From Capronia americana (lineage: Eukaryota > Ascomycota > Eurotiomycetes > Chaetothyriales > Herpotrichiellaceae), in NCBI GenBank assembly GCA_016110215.1, contig JADWQD010000010.1, positions 992,001 through 1,056,000 of the forward strand: 64,000 nt of DNA. The letters are read 5' to 3'. Shown piece by piece: positions 42,915 to 53,357 of this stretch. Within the stretch, counting starts at the first letter, position 1; every line of letters begins with the position of its first letter. The translations under genes and the position numbers were made by a program. Under the pieces are notes generated by a model. That model ran no database searches and had not been told where the DNA came from. It saw nothing but the letters and a program-made list of their open reading frames with translations.

Positions 42915-45563
42915 CGAGGCCACGGCCGTGTGGGCACGCAAGTCCGACTAGAGACTCCGAAATAATGCAACAGAACCTCTACAGCGCACACGAAGATGCC
43001 CGTGAGGTCAAGAGGTCCCGGGGGAATCCCCCTCCTCCCCCCTCAGAGGAGGGCGATATCACCAGTTGGATGATATCAAGTGCAGGGAACTGTCTGAAGT
43101 GAACTGTTGGACCTGCGAGCTGTCAGCCTTATCGTTATCGCTGGCCAAGGTACGGTGAGTAACCCTGGCGGTGTCACGTACGCAATCTTGTCGCGGGTGG
43201 ATGTTACCACGGCGCGAAGCTCTTTCTCAGAGAACTCCAGCTGAACGTGTACCACAGGTAAGTGCTCATTGTAGGTCGGCGACGAGAGATTCAGAGGAAG
43301 GGAGGGCGAGGGAAAGAAAACAAAGTTCGAGGAACTGGCAAGCAGTATACAGTGCTGATGATCAGGAGTAGTTATCAGCTGGGTGGATGTTCTTGGATGG
43401 ATAGCGATGAAAGGTCGTTATCTGGCGCAGATGCTGAGGTGCAGGACGCAATGGCCCAGTGCGTCTCGGGTCAATCGAGGGTTTCTGCCGGCACGACAAG
43501 AAGTCAGGGAGGCATGTGCCTGCGTGCCGTCAGGCAAATGGACCTTGTCAACCCTGGCGATGTGGGTCGGATCGAATCAGAGGGCGTTTAGCAATCGGGG
43601 GGTGTCAGGAAATGGCAAAATGCAGGCAGGGAGGACATGGATCGGAAGAAGCGTTGGCGTGTTGCTAGCCTCCAACGATGCCCGACGTTTCGTCGCTGAT
43701 GTGTAACGTACGAGGGAGGCGATCTTGATGGGCTGGAGGGCTGCTGATGCGCACGGCTAGTTGAGAGATGATGGTGTATGATAAGGATAAGGCTAGTGAG
43801 GCTGCTCTCAACTGCCACTCTCCTCCCTGACTCGCTCAACACTTGCATTCGGCGCGGCAAGGCGGAACGGAACAACGTGGGATCCCCGCCCACAAGGTTC
43901 GAGTTCGTTCCCATTCTTGACCCCCACCAAAGTATCCCTGTCCCTCTCTCATACTTATCATGACGGAACTTTCAGATGAAAAGAAAAACATTCCTGAGGG
44001 AGCAAGGGCCCGCAGAGGAGGGTGAGCAAGATAGCAGCAGCAACCAGTCAATCCTGATACATGGATGCGTTGGTGATACGGAGTGCGGATTCCTCAATCA
44101 CTTCACCGGCTGGTTGTCTTCAGCCCGGATGGAGTGTGCAAGTGGGGTTTACCCTCCCCCATGGGAGAGGTTCGGGAGTGGAACAGCGCTCCGGTACACT
44201 TGAGCTTTCCAAATCACAACGTGATACTAGGGAAGTACCGGAGAGTGCCCATCAAGGGGCAGAGGGTACGTACCAGCCTAGTCGATCTGTCAATTTCATT
44301 GTGATTTCACATGGTAATGGAATGCTCACTGGCCGGCAAATTGACCGCTTATGATGTACATCTTCATTTTGGGACGCGATGATTATCTGGGCGGCAACCG
44401 CGAGGGCCCGGGCCTGCCGTTAGATCAACGAGAGAAGCAAAGACCCAGTTTGAGCCAGTACTCGGACACGCTGAACGCTGGCCCAATGGGTCGCACTCAT
44501 CCATCATAAGCATGGGGTATGGGATTTGGGGGGAGGTGGGAGGGGGGGCTGCGATGGATTGTTGAGGACGAGAAAGGTGGATGTCGCAGTGGTGGCAGTG
44601 GTGCCACGAGTGGGACGGTTGATAGGCTGTAAACGTGCCTGGAAGATTCCATCATAACCATCTACTTGTTCGTGCTCGAGATGCCTCGAGAGCGAAAATC
44701 GACTCTGGCCCCGACAAACAGATACCTTCGGTACTACCTCTCATCATGATCGAGGCCAACGGAATCAGTTTGTCCGGTCTGCATGAAGCGGTCCGATGCC
44801 TGAGACCTAACTAGGGCCTGATCTTCCTTTCGCCAGCGAAACCGAAATCGGCACAATTCAGCGAACGGCTTGCTAGGGAATTTTCGAGAAGGCGACTCTA
44901 CGAGTAACTTACGAGTAGGCTTTGTCGCTTCGAGGTCAAAGGTAAGGGTAAGAGTTAGGTAAACAGTGTCACACGGCAGGCGTCTCCCACACTATCGGGT
45001 CCTCGATGTACTGTATAAGGCCAAGGGTCAAGGCGCTCATGACCTGTGCAGTGGTCTGTGGTTGCTAGGGTCCGCCTAACATTGGTGTGGTGACACGCGA
45101 GTCACTTTTTGGGGGGTGAGTAAGCAGGCACGCAGGCCTCTCGCTGCCAGCTTAACCTTCGCCTCCAACGTTTTTCCGACTTGAGTGTGAATAAAGAGCC
45201 GAGTTCGGCTGCAGGCGGCAGTGGCTGCGCCGCTGAGCGAGACATCGTTTTGGCAGTGCCGACCGCGCCGGAACCACCAACGTCTCATAATCAATGACCA
45301 AAGACTATTGAAACCACCGACGTCTTTGTCGAGTTGGGTTTTTATGCGCGGTCTGCTCCCTCTTCATTGCGTCTACAGCTGCAAGAAAAGACAAATCTCA
45401 GACTCAACTTACCACTGCAGCATTAGCGACCCCGTAGCCTTTGCGTGAGGAAGCCAGTCTCACGATACAGCGAAGCGCATGCGCTCAACTACCACAGCCT
45501 GAGCAGCGACAATCAGTCCTTGCTCTTCCCTTTCTACGCCTCTTCCCACCCTCCCCTCTAATA
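42915..45563. other. Long gene-poor region
   Basis: This 2.6-kb stretch contains no intact gene I can support. Scattered fragments in the 43961-44510 part look faintly protein-like in more than one frame (LIHGCVGDTECGFLNHF; VREWNSAPVHLSFPN; ILGRDDYLGGNREGPG) but do not form one reading frame. G-rich tracts occur near 44527-44550. Confidence 0.4.
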
Positions 45564-45974
45564 ATGGCCGACAACCAAAAATTCGAACCCCCCTCGGGGC
45601 CCCCTCCTAGTTCAGCACTTCAAGCACCCCCGCAAGTCCATCACGATGCCGGCCCTTACTATCCACCCGACGCCGCGATCAACCAAACGCGAGGCCCTCA
45701 AACATACCCGCCAGCACAAGATCCCTCTGGAGGCTACATACCGCCTCAGGGCTGGAACCAAGGGCCACCCGGCGGTCCATGGCAAGGCCCTCCAGGTCAG
45801 CAACCGCCCTACGGTTATTATGGTCCGCCAGGGCCGCAGCAGGGCATGTATTACCAACAAGGGCCGCCGGTAGGGTACTATGATCGGAGTCCAGGAGGAC
45901 AAGGAGCAGAGGGGTGTTGCGCTGCGTTTCTCGCCGCCTTGACATGCTGTTGTTGTCTTGAACTTTTGTTCTAA
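45564..45974 (+). CDS. Proline/glycine/tyrosine-rich CYSTM-type protein
   Basis: This is 136 aa from the ATG at 45564 (MADNQKFEPPSG). The body is a low-complexity Pro/Gly/Gln/Tyr sequence (GPPGGPWQGPPGQQPPYGYY, GPPGPQQGMYYQQGPP). The C-terminus is a cysteine-rich hydrophobic segment, GCCAAFLAALTCCCCLELLF, which matches the CYSTM (cysteine-rich transmembrane) module of small eukaryotic stress-related tail-anchored proteins. By family it would sit in a membrane through the Cys-rich end. The upstream in-frame extension to 45441 lacks support. Confidence 0.82.
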   Translation: MADNQKFEPPSGPPPSSALQAPPQVHHDAGPYYPPDAAINQTRGPQTYPPAQDPSGGYIPPQGWNQGPPGGPWQGPPGQQPPYGYYGPPGPQQGMYYQQGPPVGYYDRSPGGQGAEGCCAAFLAALTCCCCLELLF

Positions 45975-46850
45975 ACCGATGCTATAGAATTGTATGGTAA
46001 TGGGCGCATGGGTGGACTCGTTTGCGGATGTATCGGAGTTGGAAAAGACCATACCAGCAGCGAAATGCCTTGTTCTGGAACCACAGGACGGCTTCCTGGC
46101 AAGTAAGGCTACTGGAATTGTGCACCAACGCGTGGAAAAGCTTGTTGATTTCAACCTAATGCTTGCGAGAAGTCGAGCGTGAGCACCGTCTTCCTCCTCA
46201 TGGTCAGACTTCTTATCCGGATGGCTGCCGCCGAGAAAAGGCTTATGTGCAAGAAAAATGTTGCGTTCATTCTCTCGTGTTTTCTACCCTTCCTTCCCTT
46301 GCCCTGCATCGATCTATTCTCTGTTCTGTTCGTCCGTTCTACGAGGACCACGAGTCGGAATTTCACCAACGCGAGATATCACCATTCCGACTGCCTGTCT
46401 CGAGCAAACAGTGAAGGCGAAACATTGACACCATTACCATGCATGTGGTATCCCTGCCAGCCAAACCCCAACAATCCTACTTCCAGATGTCCCTCAAACG
46501 CCGTAGACCAAACGAAAGCGCATCCTGAGCCTTGACCCTCCTTGGAAGGAACCAGAGAGTGTGTGTCTCATCTTCTCTCCTCGCGGAACACACCACAGTG
46601 ACAAAGCGTATCAGCGATAGCGATTGAAAGTCGAACATCAAGAATCAAACGTCAAGCGTGAAACCTCGTCCTCTCCATCTTGGTATACATCTCACATCTT
46701 ACACCAAGCCTCTACTCGTCCACATCGTCCAAATCTTTCAGCCCTAGCAATCAGGCAGACCGGGATACATAGACTGGACCAAACCAACCACAACGGACCA
46801 GCACACCAGACACGGTCAGCAAGTCAATCAATCATTCATTCAGTCAGTCA
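45975..46850. other. Intergenic, possible leader of the two-TM gene
   Basis: No supported gene. Between about 46490 and 46850 there is no ATG in any plus frame, which is compatible with a long 5' leader. A TCAATCA/TCATTCA/GTCAGTCA short-repeat tract at 46824-46851 ends at a possible splice acceptor. Confidence 0.4.
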
Positions 46851-47252
46851 GTGACGCGGCCCCGTCTCTCCTCGAAGTACAACCCCCTCGAACCACGACC
46901 CAGGGCCGTCGTGCCAACTGGCCGGATCCGCCTCGTCTGCATCACGGCGCTGCTTCCCGCTTTGATGCTCTCGGTGGGGATGCTCTTCTTGTTTGTCGTC
47001 CAAGGAACCAACATTCAGCAAGATCCCACACTCTACAAGGGCGGGGCGTCGCAGCTAAAAGGGAGATCCGATCCAACGTCATCGTCACCGTCACCGTCAC
47101 TGTCGGCCACACCGACGTGCTACGCCACAAGCGACCTGCCTCTGATCGTGCTGGGCGTGATATTCATGGTTCTCGGTTTGCAATTCACCGGGTGGTCGTT
47201 TTGGATTGTGTTTAGGGACCGAACGCGGAGGTTGAGGGGTTTTAATGTATGA
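46851..47252 (+). CDS. Small two-TM membrane protein, start unresolved
   Basis: This open frame encodes about 133 residues with two hydrophobic helices: IRLVCITALLPALMLSVGML and, near the C-terminus, LPLIVLGVIFMVLGLQFTGW, ending in a basic tail (FRDRTRRLRGFNV). Between them is a Ser/Pro-rich loop (SSSPSPSLSATPTC). The frame has no ATG before 46965, which lies inside the first helix, and is closed by a stop at 46770-46772. An upstream exon carrying the ATG is therefore likely, perhaps ending at the AG at 46849-46850, or a non-ATG start is used. Family not recognised. Confidence 0.5.
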   Translation: MTRPRLSSKYNPLEPRPRAVVPTGRIRLVCITALLPALMLSVGMLFLFVVQGTNIQQDPTLYKGGASQLKGRSDPTSSSPSPSLSATPTCYATSDLPLIVLGVIFMVLGLQFTGWSFWIVFRDRTRRLRGFNV

Positions 47253-47530
47253 TGATAAGGGATCTAAGGTTGGTGGCTAGGGGGAGGAAGGAATGCCAAG
47301 AATCGATGTTGTTCACTGGACCAAGGGGTGGAATAATACTCAAGCTGGGGATTTGCAAGCTCTCGATTGGGATGCTGTCTGCAGAACGTCGGCTCAATTG
47401 CAATCATCATCACATGCTGGTGGACAAGCCACGGGTATAATACAGGGACGGGTCTTGAGGACCACAGCCATCTGATCCCAGATCAGTGGTAACATCAGCA
47501 CCGACATACAATGGCATCATTTCGGCTCCT

Positions 47531-49116
47531 TCATTTCTTCACCATAAGCACGGCACCCTCATAGACCTTTTGGACTTCAGGCGTCATCCTGGCGACTGGC
47601 TTGGCGTCCCGTCCTGCAAACAGACCAATGACTGTGGCGAGGGCCGGTCGAGCATCTTTCTGCACCGGTGTCCAGTGTCCACTTCGTGGGAGGAGCGTGA
47701 CTTCGCTATCTTTCGCTAGGTAATCTCCAATTCCGTCCAGACAGATTGGTCGCGAACAAGCTTGGTCTTTCTCGCCCCAGAGAACGTAGGTAGGTGCATG
47801 CAGACTTCCCTTGTACTGATCGATGAACAAAGAATTCGAGACCGATGAGCGGCGGCGGCCAGGACTACTGGACTCGGATGCTGATGTCTCAAGAGCGTAG
47901 AGGTCAGTGATGGTTTCAAGCGACTTCGTCCACGGTCGCCAGCCTGCCCCGTCGCGGTAATAGCCTGTCATGTTCCAGAATGCCTCTTCTGGAGACTTGG
48001 CACGTTCTAACACACTCGGACCGTAAGTTTCTCCATTCTTCTCTCCGTTGATACCATCTGTGCCGTTGATCGCCGAAGTTGATGTTTTGCACTCCTCCGC
48101 TCCAGGACCAAAACTCGAAGCCATACATTCCTGGACATGGTACTCCTTTGAGCCCTTGCCATATCCAGACCAGTTCGCTCCACGGACGAACGAGTAGTTT
48201 CCGGCAACGCCCAGGTACTTGACGAGCGCTGCTGGAAGGTGAAATGCAAAGATGTAGCCCATCAACATGGTTTGTATCATCAACGGTTTCAAGGCATTGA
48301 ACGCCTTAGACAGACAGCCGAAGTTTCGCTTTGGGGCTTGCTTGAACTGCTTGAAGATCTTCGAGGCCGAGTTCAGAATCCGGTCTTTGTTTGCGAAGGC
48401 GAGTTCAACCTGAGGGCCGGTCAGCCTGTTGACACTAGCCACTCTGCAACAAGACTTACATGTGGCGCATTGGTCAGAATGAATCGGTCGGCGAGAGAGG
48501 ACGCTTCCGCAGCCAGGCGGAACCCTAGCACACAGCCCCAATCGTGCCCAACAATGAAGGTATTGGTCTCCTCAGAGTCCTCTGGCGGGGTGTACTTGTC
48601 TCTCATGGCAACTACGAATTCTGTGAGCGCCTCTAGGACTTCTGTGTCGTAGTTCTTGAAGCTGTCACTCCCTCCGTAGCCTGGCAGATCTACGCAAACA
48701 AGTGTAGCATCCCGCACTGGCATAGCCGGCTCTTGCATCAGGTGCCTCCACATCATCGAGCTATCAGGGAACCCATGGAGGAAGATGACTAGATTGTCTC
48801 GCGAAGCCGTCGCTCGATTGCTGATGTAGTGTAATTTGAGGTCATTGCGGAGGGTATAGAAGTAGTGTTTGAAGCCCGGTAGAGGTGCTTTGGTCAGGTT
48901 CCAGAAGCGATCTCTCTCTATAATCTCGTCAGAATGGGCATTTCATGTTTGACTGGGTTATTCACCGATGGCAAATTGCAGCTTATCCCGCTCCGTGTCC
49001 TTCTTGAAGAAGGTTCCATTCTTGACGAATAAGCCCAGGAACAAGCACCAGTTGAAGAAGCCGAAGGAGTAGAAGGAGGCTCTTCGAAACAGTAGACCTA
49101 ACACACTGGAGGCCAT
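47531..49116 (-). CDS. Epoxide-hydrolase-type alpha/beta hydrolase
   Basis: Exons are 49116-48966, 48917-48460 and 48409-47531 (introns 48 and 50 nt), giving 495 aa. The N-terminus has a hydrophobic stretch (SFYSFGFFNWCLFLGLF) that could anchor it to a membrane. The core reads LKLHYISN, the oxyanion-hole motif FLHGFPDSS, VDLPGYGGSD, and the nucleophile motif VGHDWG, in which Asp replaces the Ser of lipases, typical of epoxide hydrolases. The acid and histidine come late in GEKDQACS and PRSGHWTPVQ. It would open epoxides to diols; lipid or xenobiotic substrates are possible. The cap region carries a long insertion (NGTDGINGEKNGE) of low complexity. Confidence 0.9.
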
Positions 49117-50573
49117 GGTGGGAAGGATTGAGTCGGGAGACGTTAGACCATGGGAGCTGAAGGAGTCGGTGGTCCTTCGACGTGGTCAGCTCTTCCTCAA
49201 AGGGATACGGCGGATGCCTTGAATGTCGTCAACGAGGTGTTGCTCCAAGACTACATGTAGGTGAGACGAAGAGATAATCACAGTGACTTGTGTGGGAAAG
49301 GTGTCTAATGGACAAAGCAAACCAAGCAACTCGTGACCGACAAAAAGGGCTTGATTGAGGGCGGGAGCAAACATTCACTGCAGCATGGCACCTGCTTTGT
49401 TGGCGATGAAGGATGCCGAGGTGATCCTTCCCATCTTTTAGGGCCGTGAGCACTGTCTGGCTCTCTCTTCTCCCAAGCCATGCCATTTTGTGCACAAATC
49501 ATCCAGGGGAACACAAACAAACCCCAATCCCAGGCGACTCGCGTGTGTGAGATGGGGAGGCATCACGATGGATCGCCCGATGCAGAAGCGATAGACAACA
49601 GACACACGGAGGTTCAGGCTTAGCCCCGCTATCCACCCATCATTCACTCCAACCCTCATTTCTCTCTCACTTGCCTCTCACCTACCTCTCACCTACCTCT
49701 CCAGATATTATTTACCTGTAGATCCAGACAACAGTCCCCCAACACCGCCTATCAACACCGCAAAGTTAGAACTTGCATGAAGATCTTCACTCATTCTGGG
49801 TGTGTCATTGTCAGACCCGATCCCCCTCTTCTCTCGTTGCGGCCGCAGAGATCACCTGCCAGACCTCCTCAGCATTCTGACCATGACAAGGGTCGGACTC
49901 TGTGCTGCCCCCGGAAGACCTTGTAACCTAGAGTCTATCACGAGCCTTGATTCCATCCAGGAAGCTTCTTGAGCCAAAAGCCAAAAGCATATGGTTCTCA
50001 CTTTAGTCGGTCTAAACCGCATCCCCTAGGCACCGTCGTTAGTCTTGTCCTTCCCAGGAATCTCCAACTCGTGCTCCAATGTATGCCGACGTGTCGATCC
50101 CTTGCTCGGTAATCATGTAAGTTGATGAAGAGGTGATCGATCATGCGCAACAGGGAAGCTCCGGACAAAATCGACGGTACGACACGCATTGACAGCCTTA
50201 ATATGCACCGGTAAACATCCTCCGCTGGAAAAGCATACTACATAAGGACTACTACCATCAAATGCGAGACCCGAATTATCTGTGGGCAAATCCAGTGGTA
50301 CGAACTCAATCTTGTGAAGCCGAGAGGTATCATACTGAATTGCACGGCGCAGTGGTACCTTGTTTTGCGGAGACTAACATGCAGAAGTGCTTCTCGAATA
50401 CCACGCCCCTGGTGTTCCTTTTGACTCCGACGAACTCGAAGCAATAATGTCTGTGACTACTACCGGGAGCTTCTATTTGGCCCACCAGCAGAGCTCGGCC
50501 CGCTCCCTTGCAGCCTGTCGCTATTTCGTCGGTAGCATCCCGCACCAGCAAGAGAAAATGATCGGGGGTCTTC
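49117..50573. other. Intergenic, no gene supported
   Basis: This 1.46-kb stretch upstream of the hydrolase has a CTCACCTACCTCTCACCTACCTCTC direct-repeat tract at about 49677-49701 (CTCACCTACCT units). The open frames are short and featureless. Confidence 0.4.
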
Positions 50574-50759
50574 TCATGACATGTCGTGCCCACTGGTCGC
50601 CTCGCTGTCCCCTCGACCTGACCGTCCCTCGCCCTTCCGGTCAAACAGCCTGTGGGCCCAGCTGTTCGGTTGCCGCTTCCACATGTAAGCTAAAACGACG
50701 GCGCCCCCAAGGATCATGAAAACCAAAAGTGGTATCTCCCAAGCCAGATATGAAACCAT
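50574..50759 (-). CDS. Short single-TM protein, first of three
   Basis: This 61-aa open frame starts at the ATG at 50759: a short N-terminus, one hydrophobic helix (WEIPLLVFMILGGAVVLAYM), then a basic juxtamembrane stretch (WKRQP, DRKGEGRSGRG) and a polar tail. The design, TM near the N-terminus followed by basic residues, is the same as in the next two small genes on this strand. Family unknown. It could be a fortuitous open frame, but three similar ones in 1.9 kb argue against that. Confidence 0.4.
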   Translation of the reverse strand: MVSYLAWEIPLLVFMILGGAVVLAYMWKRQPNSWAHRLFDRKGEGRSGRGDSEATSGHDMS

Positions 50760-51103
50760 TTTGTGTTGTCCACGATCGCTGCGGATCAAAGATGTCGTCT
50801 GTGGTCTTCTTATCTCCGGACTGTCGAGGTAAGTTCGCTTTCGGTCTCGTGTATCGCAGATCTAGCTTGCGTGGATTTGGTTCTTGGTTCTCGATGATAA
50901 TGAGAAGGCTCAAGCTCTGAATGGTCCCAGATATACTTGCTCCAGCTCGATCGAGTGACTGTCAGGGCGTCACCACAACCAACGAAATCTGACAACAGTC
51001 TGTTTCAAAGCTTCCACCAACGCATCAGCTAGTGACGGGAACTTCTCCATTTTGTCATAGGGGCTCACCTTCAGCCGTTCAGTCTCCACGAGGACAACCA
51101 TGA

Positions 51104-51274
51104 TCAAACCGCAGGCGCCGGCGGATCGCGAACAGGGCCTCGGTACCAACCATGTGCTGACCGCCCCTCGGCAACTCTGGCTTGTGCGGCTGATTTATCT
51201 TTATAGAGCACTAGCACTATGATGGCTGCTGCAGCGACACAGAATACAATGGCGAAGATTGCACCCCAGTTCAT
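51104..51274 (-). CDS. Short single-TM protein, second of three
   Basis: This 56-aa open frame starts at the ATG at 51274. It begins MNWGAIFAIVFCVAAAAIIV, followed by a short basic/polar tail (YKDKSAAQARVAEG) ending PPAPAV. The first 20 residues resemble those of the protein at 52422 (MTINGWVIFTIVFCLISAVA): W-x-IF-x-IVFC is shared. That suggests two related genes. Function unknown. Confidence 0.5.
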   Translation of the reverse strand: MNWGAIFAIVFCVAAAAIIVLVLYKDKSAAQARVAEGRSAHGWYRGPVRDPPAPAV

Positions 51275-51939
51275 CGCTGATGCTTTGTCGATGCTGGCTT
51301 TATGACGCTGGGTTGGTCACACCTCGTTTGATGGTTCTTCTATATTCGTTCCTCAAAGGATGTCTGCAGAGGTACCTGTGGTGGATGGTGTGGTTTCCAA
51401 CGGTACGGCACCATTGAATCGAGACCTCCAGCCTAATGCTTTATATCCATCTCGGAGGCGTCATTTGTTCCTTCTCCACCAGCAGGGCAATCAGCCATTG
51501 CCCCATGTTGTCACAGGAAAACCGATCGTTCAAACAATGGTGGGGAATACGCCTTCTATTACCAGTATGTTCCAAATTCGTCACTGCGGCTAACACCACC
51601 TATTGTCGTGTGAATCTTGACCGGCCTTGCACTATTCACGTTGTTGTTACCGTTTGCATCGAGCTGCGGCAGTAATCCACTCCTGCCATTCACTGCGAGT
51701 CAGCCAATATGACTGAAAGGCTTCCCTCGCACCACTGGGGACTTGCAAGGCACCAATCAATCAAGTGCAGGAGCGGGCGAGCTTGGATTGCCTCCTAGGG
51801 AAGGAGCATTTTGAGCCCCTGTGGCCGGAGGGCCATTTACACTTCTCGTGGGGGAAGTAATACCTCCTGTCGACCGGGGACTGCTTGTGTTTCCCAGTAG
51901 AAGAGGAAGAATCGGATCCTCTGGGGACGGGGACCCCGT
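51275..51939. other. Intergenic with decayed copies of the 27-codon repeat
   Basis: At about 51840-51939, just past the stop of the next gene on the minus strand, sequence related to its coding repeat continues (ACTGGGAAACACAAGCAGTC on the minus strand), but it no longer sits in one open frame. The rest is featureless. Confidence 0.5.
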
Positions 51940-52422
51940 TTAATTCCCTGCAGCCGGAGGAACAGCATGAGTCTCTGCTGGTGAAGAGCTGTTTGTGTTT
52001 CCAGTTGATGGTGGGGTATTCTGAACCTCTGCCGGGGGGAGAACAGTGTGAGTCCCGGCTGGTGAAGAGCTGTTTGTGTTTCCCGTGGGTGGTGGGACAT
52101 TCTGATCCCCTGCTGGGAGAGCATCACTTGTATGCCCCGTTGGAGAAGGAACAGTTTGAGCCCCTACTGGTGAAGGACCTGTTGTATTTGCTGCTTGAGG
52201 AGGAGCATTCTGACCTGCTGCCGGCACAGGGACATTCGGGTTTCCTGCGGCCGAAGGAACACCTCTTGCACTCCTTCTGCGCCTCCGTCTACGCAAGGCA
52301 TCTGCACGGAGTCTAGCATCGGCATTTGCATTCGCATTCGAGACGACGATTATGACGTAGATGGCGACCGCGGAAATAAGGCAGAAGACGATGGTGAAGA
52401 TTACCCAACCGTTGATGGTCAT
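51940..52422 (-). CDS. Single-TM protein with 27-residue tandem repeats, third of three
   Basis: This encodes 160 aa from the ATG at 52422. MTINGWVIFTIVFCLISAVA begins a single hydrophobic helix, followed by NANANADARLRADAL and an eight-Arg run. The rest is a Pro/Thr/Asn/Gly-rich extracellular-type tail with 27-residue repeats, seen clearly as two copies (units starting DQNVPPPTGNTNSSSPAG and VQNTPPSTGNTNSSSPAE) and more diverged earlier ones (GQNAPPQAANTTGPSP). The Ser/Thr density suggests O-glycosylation. A short-N-terminus, TM, basic-run, repeat-tail layout is compatible with a small cell-surface or cell-wall sensor-like protein; that role is inference. Confidence 0.6.
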   Translation of the reverse strand: MTINGWVIFTIVFCLISAVAIYVIIVVSNANANADARLRADALRRRRRRRSARGVPSAAGNPNVPVPAAGQNAPPQAANTTGPSPVGAQTVPSPTGHTSDALPAGDQNVPPPTGNTNSSSPAGTHTVLPPAEVQNTPPSTGNTNSSSPAETHAVPPAAGN

Positions 52423-53357
52423 CTTCACGTGGATTGCAGAGGGTTTGAAGTCGATCGGGCATGGAAAGAGATGCGTGGACTGAGTGACTTTGCGGTGTCG
52501 TCGAGGTCGTGGAAGCATCAACGAGGTGAGTCCTATGTTTCAACGTGAATACTGTCTTTATGCCAGCTGAGCCCAATCCATCGTTCGTTTCGCATGCTAA
52601 ACAACCAAACGGCGAGGTGCCGTCAACTACTTCGGCGTCTGGCTTCTGAGTGTTGGCTGACGAATTGGTTGATTGATGAATCAAACGCTTCTTGCGAACG
52701 AAGCAAAACCCCCAACCCAAACCCAAATCTATGGTTGGCATAGCATACCAGAGCAGTACGATGGCGGAGCGGAGTCTATCTCATCATACAGGGGTTGAGT
52801 CAAACACAGCACCTCAAACGACAAACTATCCTAGGTCATGACCATGATGGGCGACGACACAACGTCCCTTCAGCAGGCTGACAAGGAACGGCAAAGTGCG
52901 AGGACGCGGTGCTCTAGATGTATGTATGTATGGATGGTTCGCGTTCGCTTTGCATTTGAGTTTGGAGTGAATCACTCCTCTCAACCCGTCTCGACTTCTC
53001 CCGACGGGGCAAGGGCATACGTGTAAGCAAGGCTTTCTTCGTGCCTTGGTTTAAGCACTGTAGCTTCCATTTCACTCTCCCTCCGAGACAGCAGCAGGTG
53101 GAACAAATTCAGGGACAAGATCCGCCGGCATTTTGTTCATTCATCTCTAACCAGCGGAGGCGGCTCCCGTTCGGAAACCCGGACTACATGATCAGCTCAC
53201 ACGGCGTGGTGGCCCATTGGGGGAATGAGTTGGTCAACTTCCACTTCCACTGGCACTTGCGTCTCGCCCACCCTTCAGCTCGCTATGTAATCAAACACGT
53301 CCCCCTTGTGAACCCGAAAGTATCGTATCGAGTCCAGGCCAGCCAGTGTATACCGGC
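52423..53357. other. Intergenic, no gene supported
   Basis: This 0.93-kb stretch holds the promoter of the small TM gene and the 3' flank of the repeat protein. A TGTATGTATGTATGGATGG short repeat lies at about 52919-52938. Confidence 0.4.
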
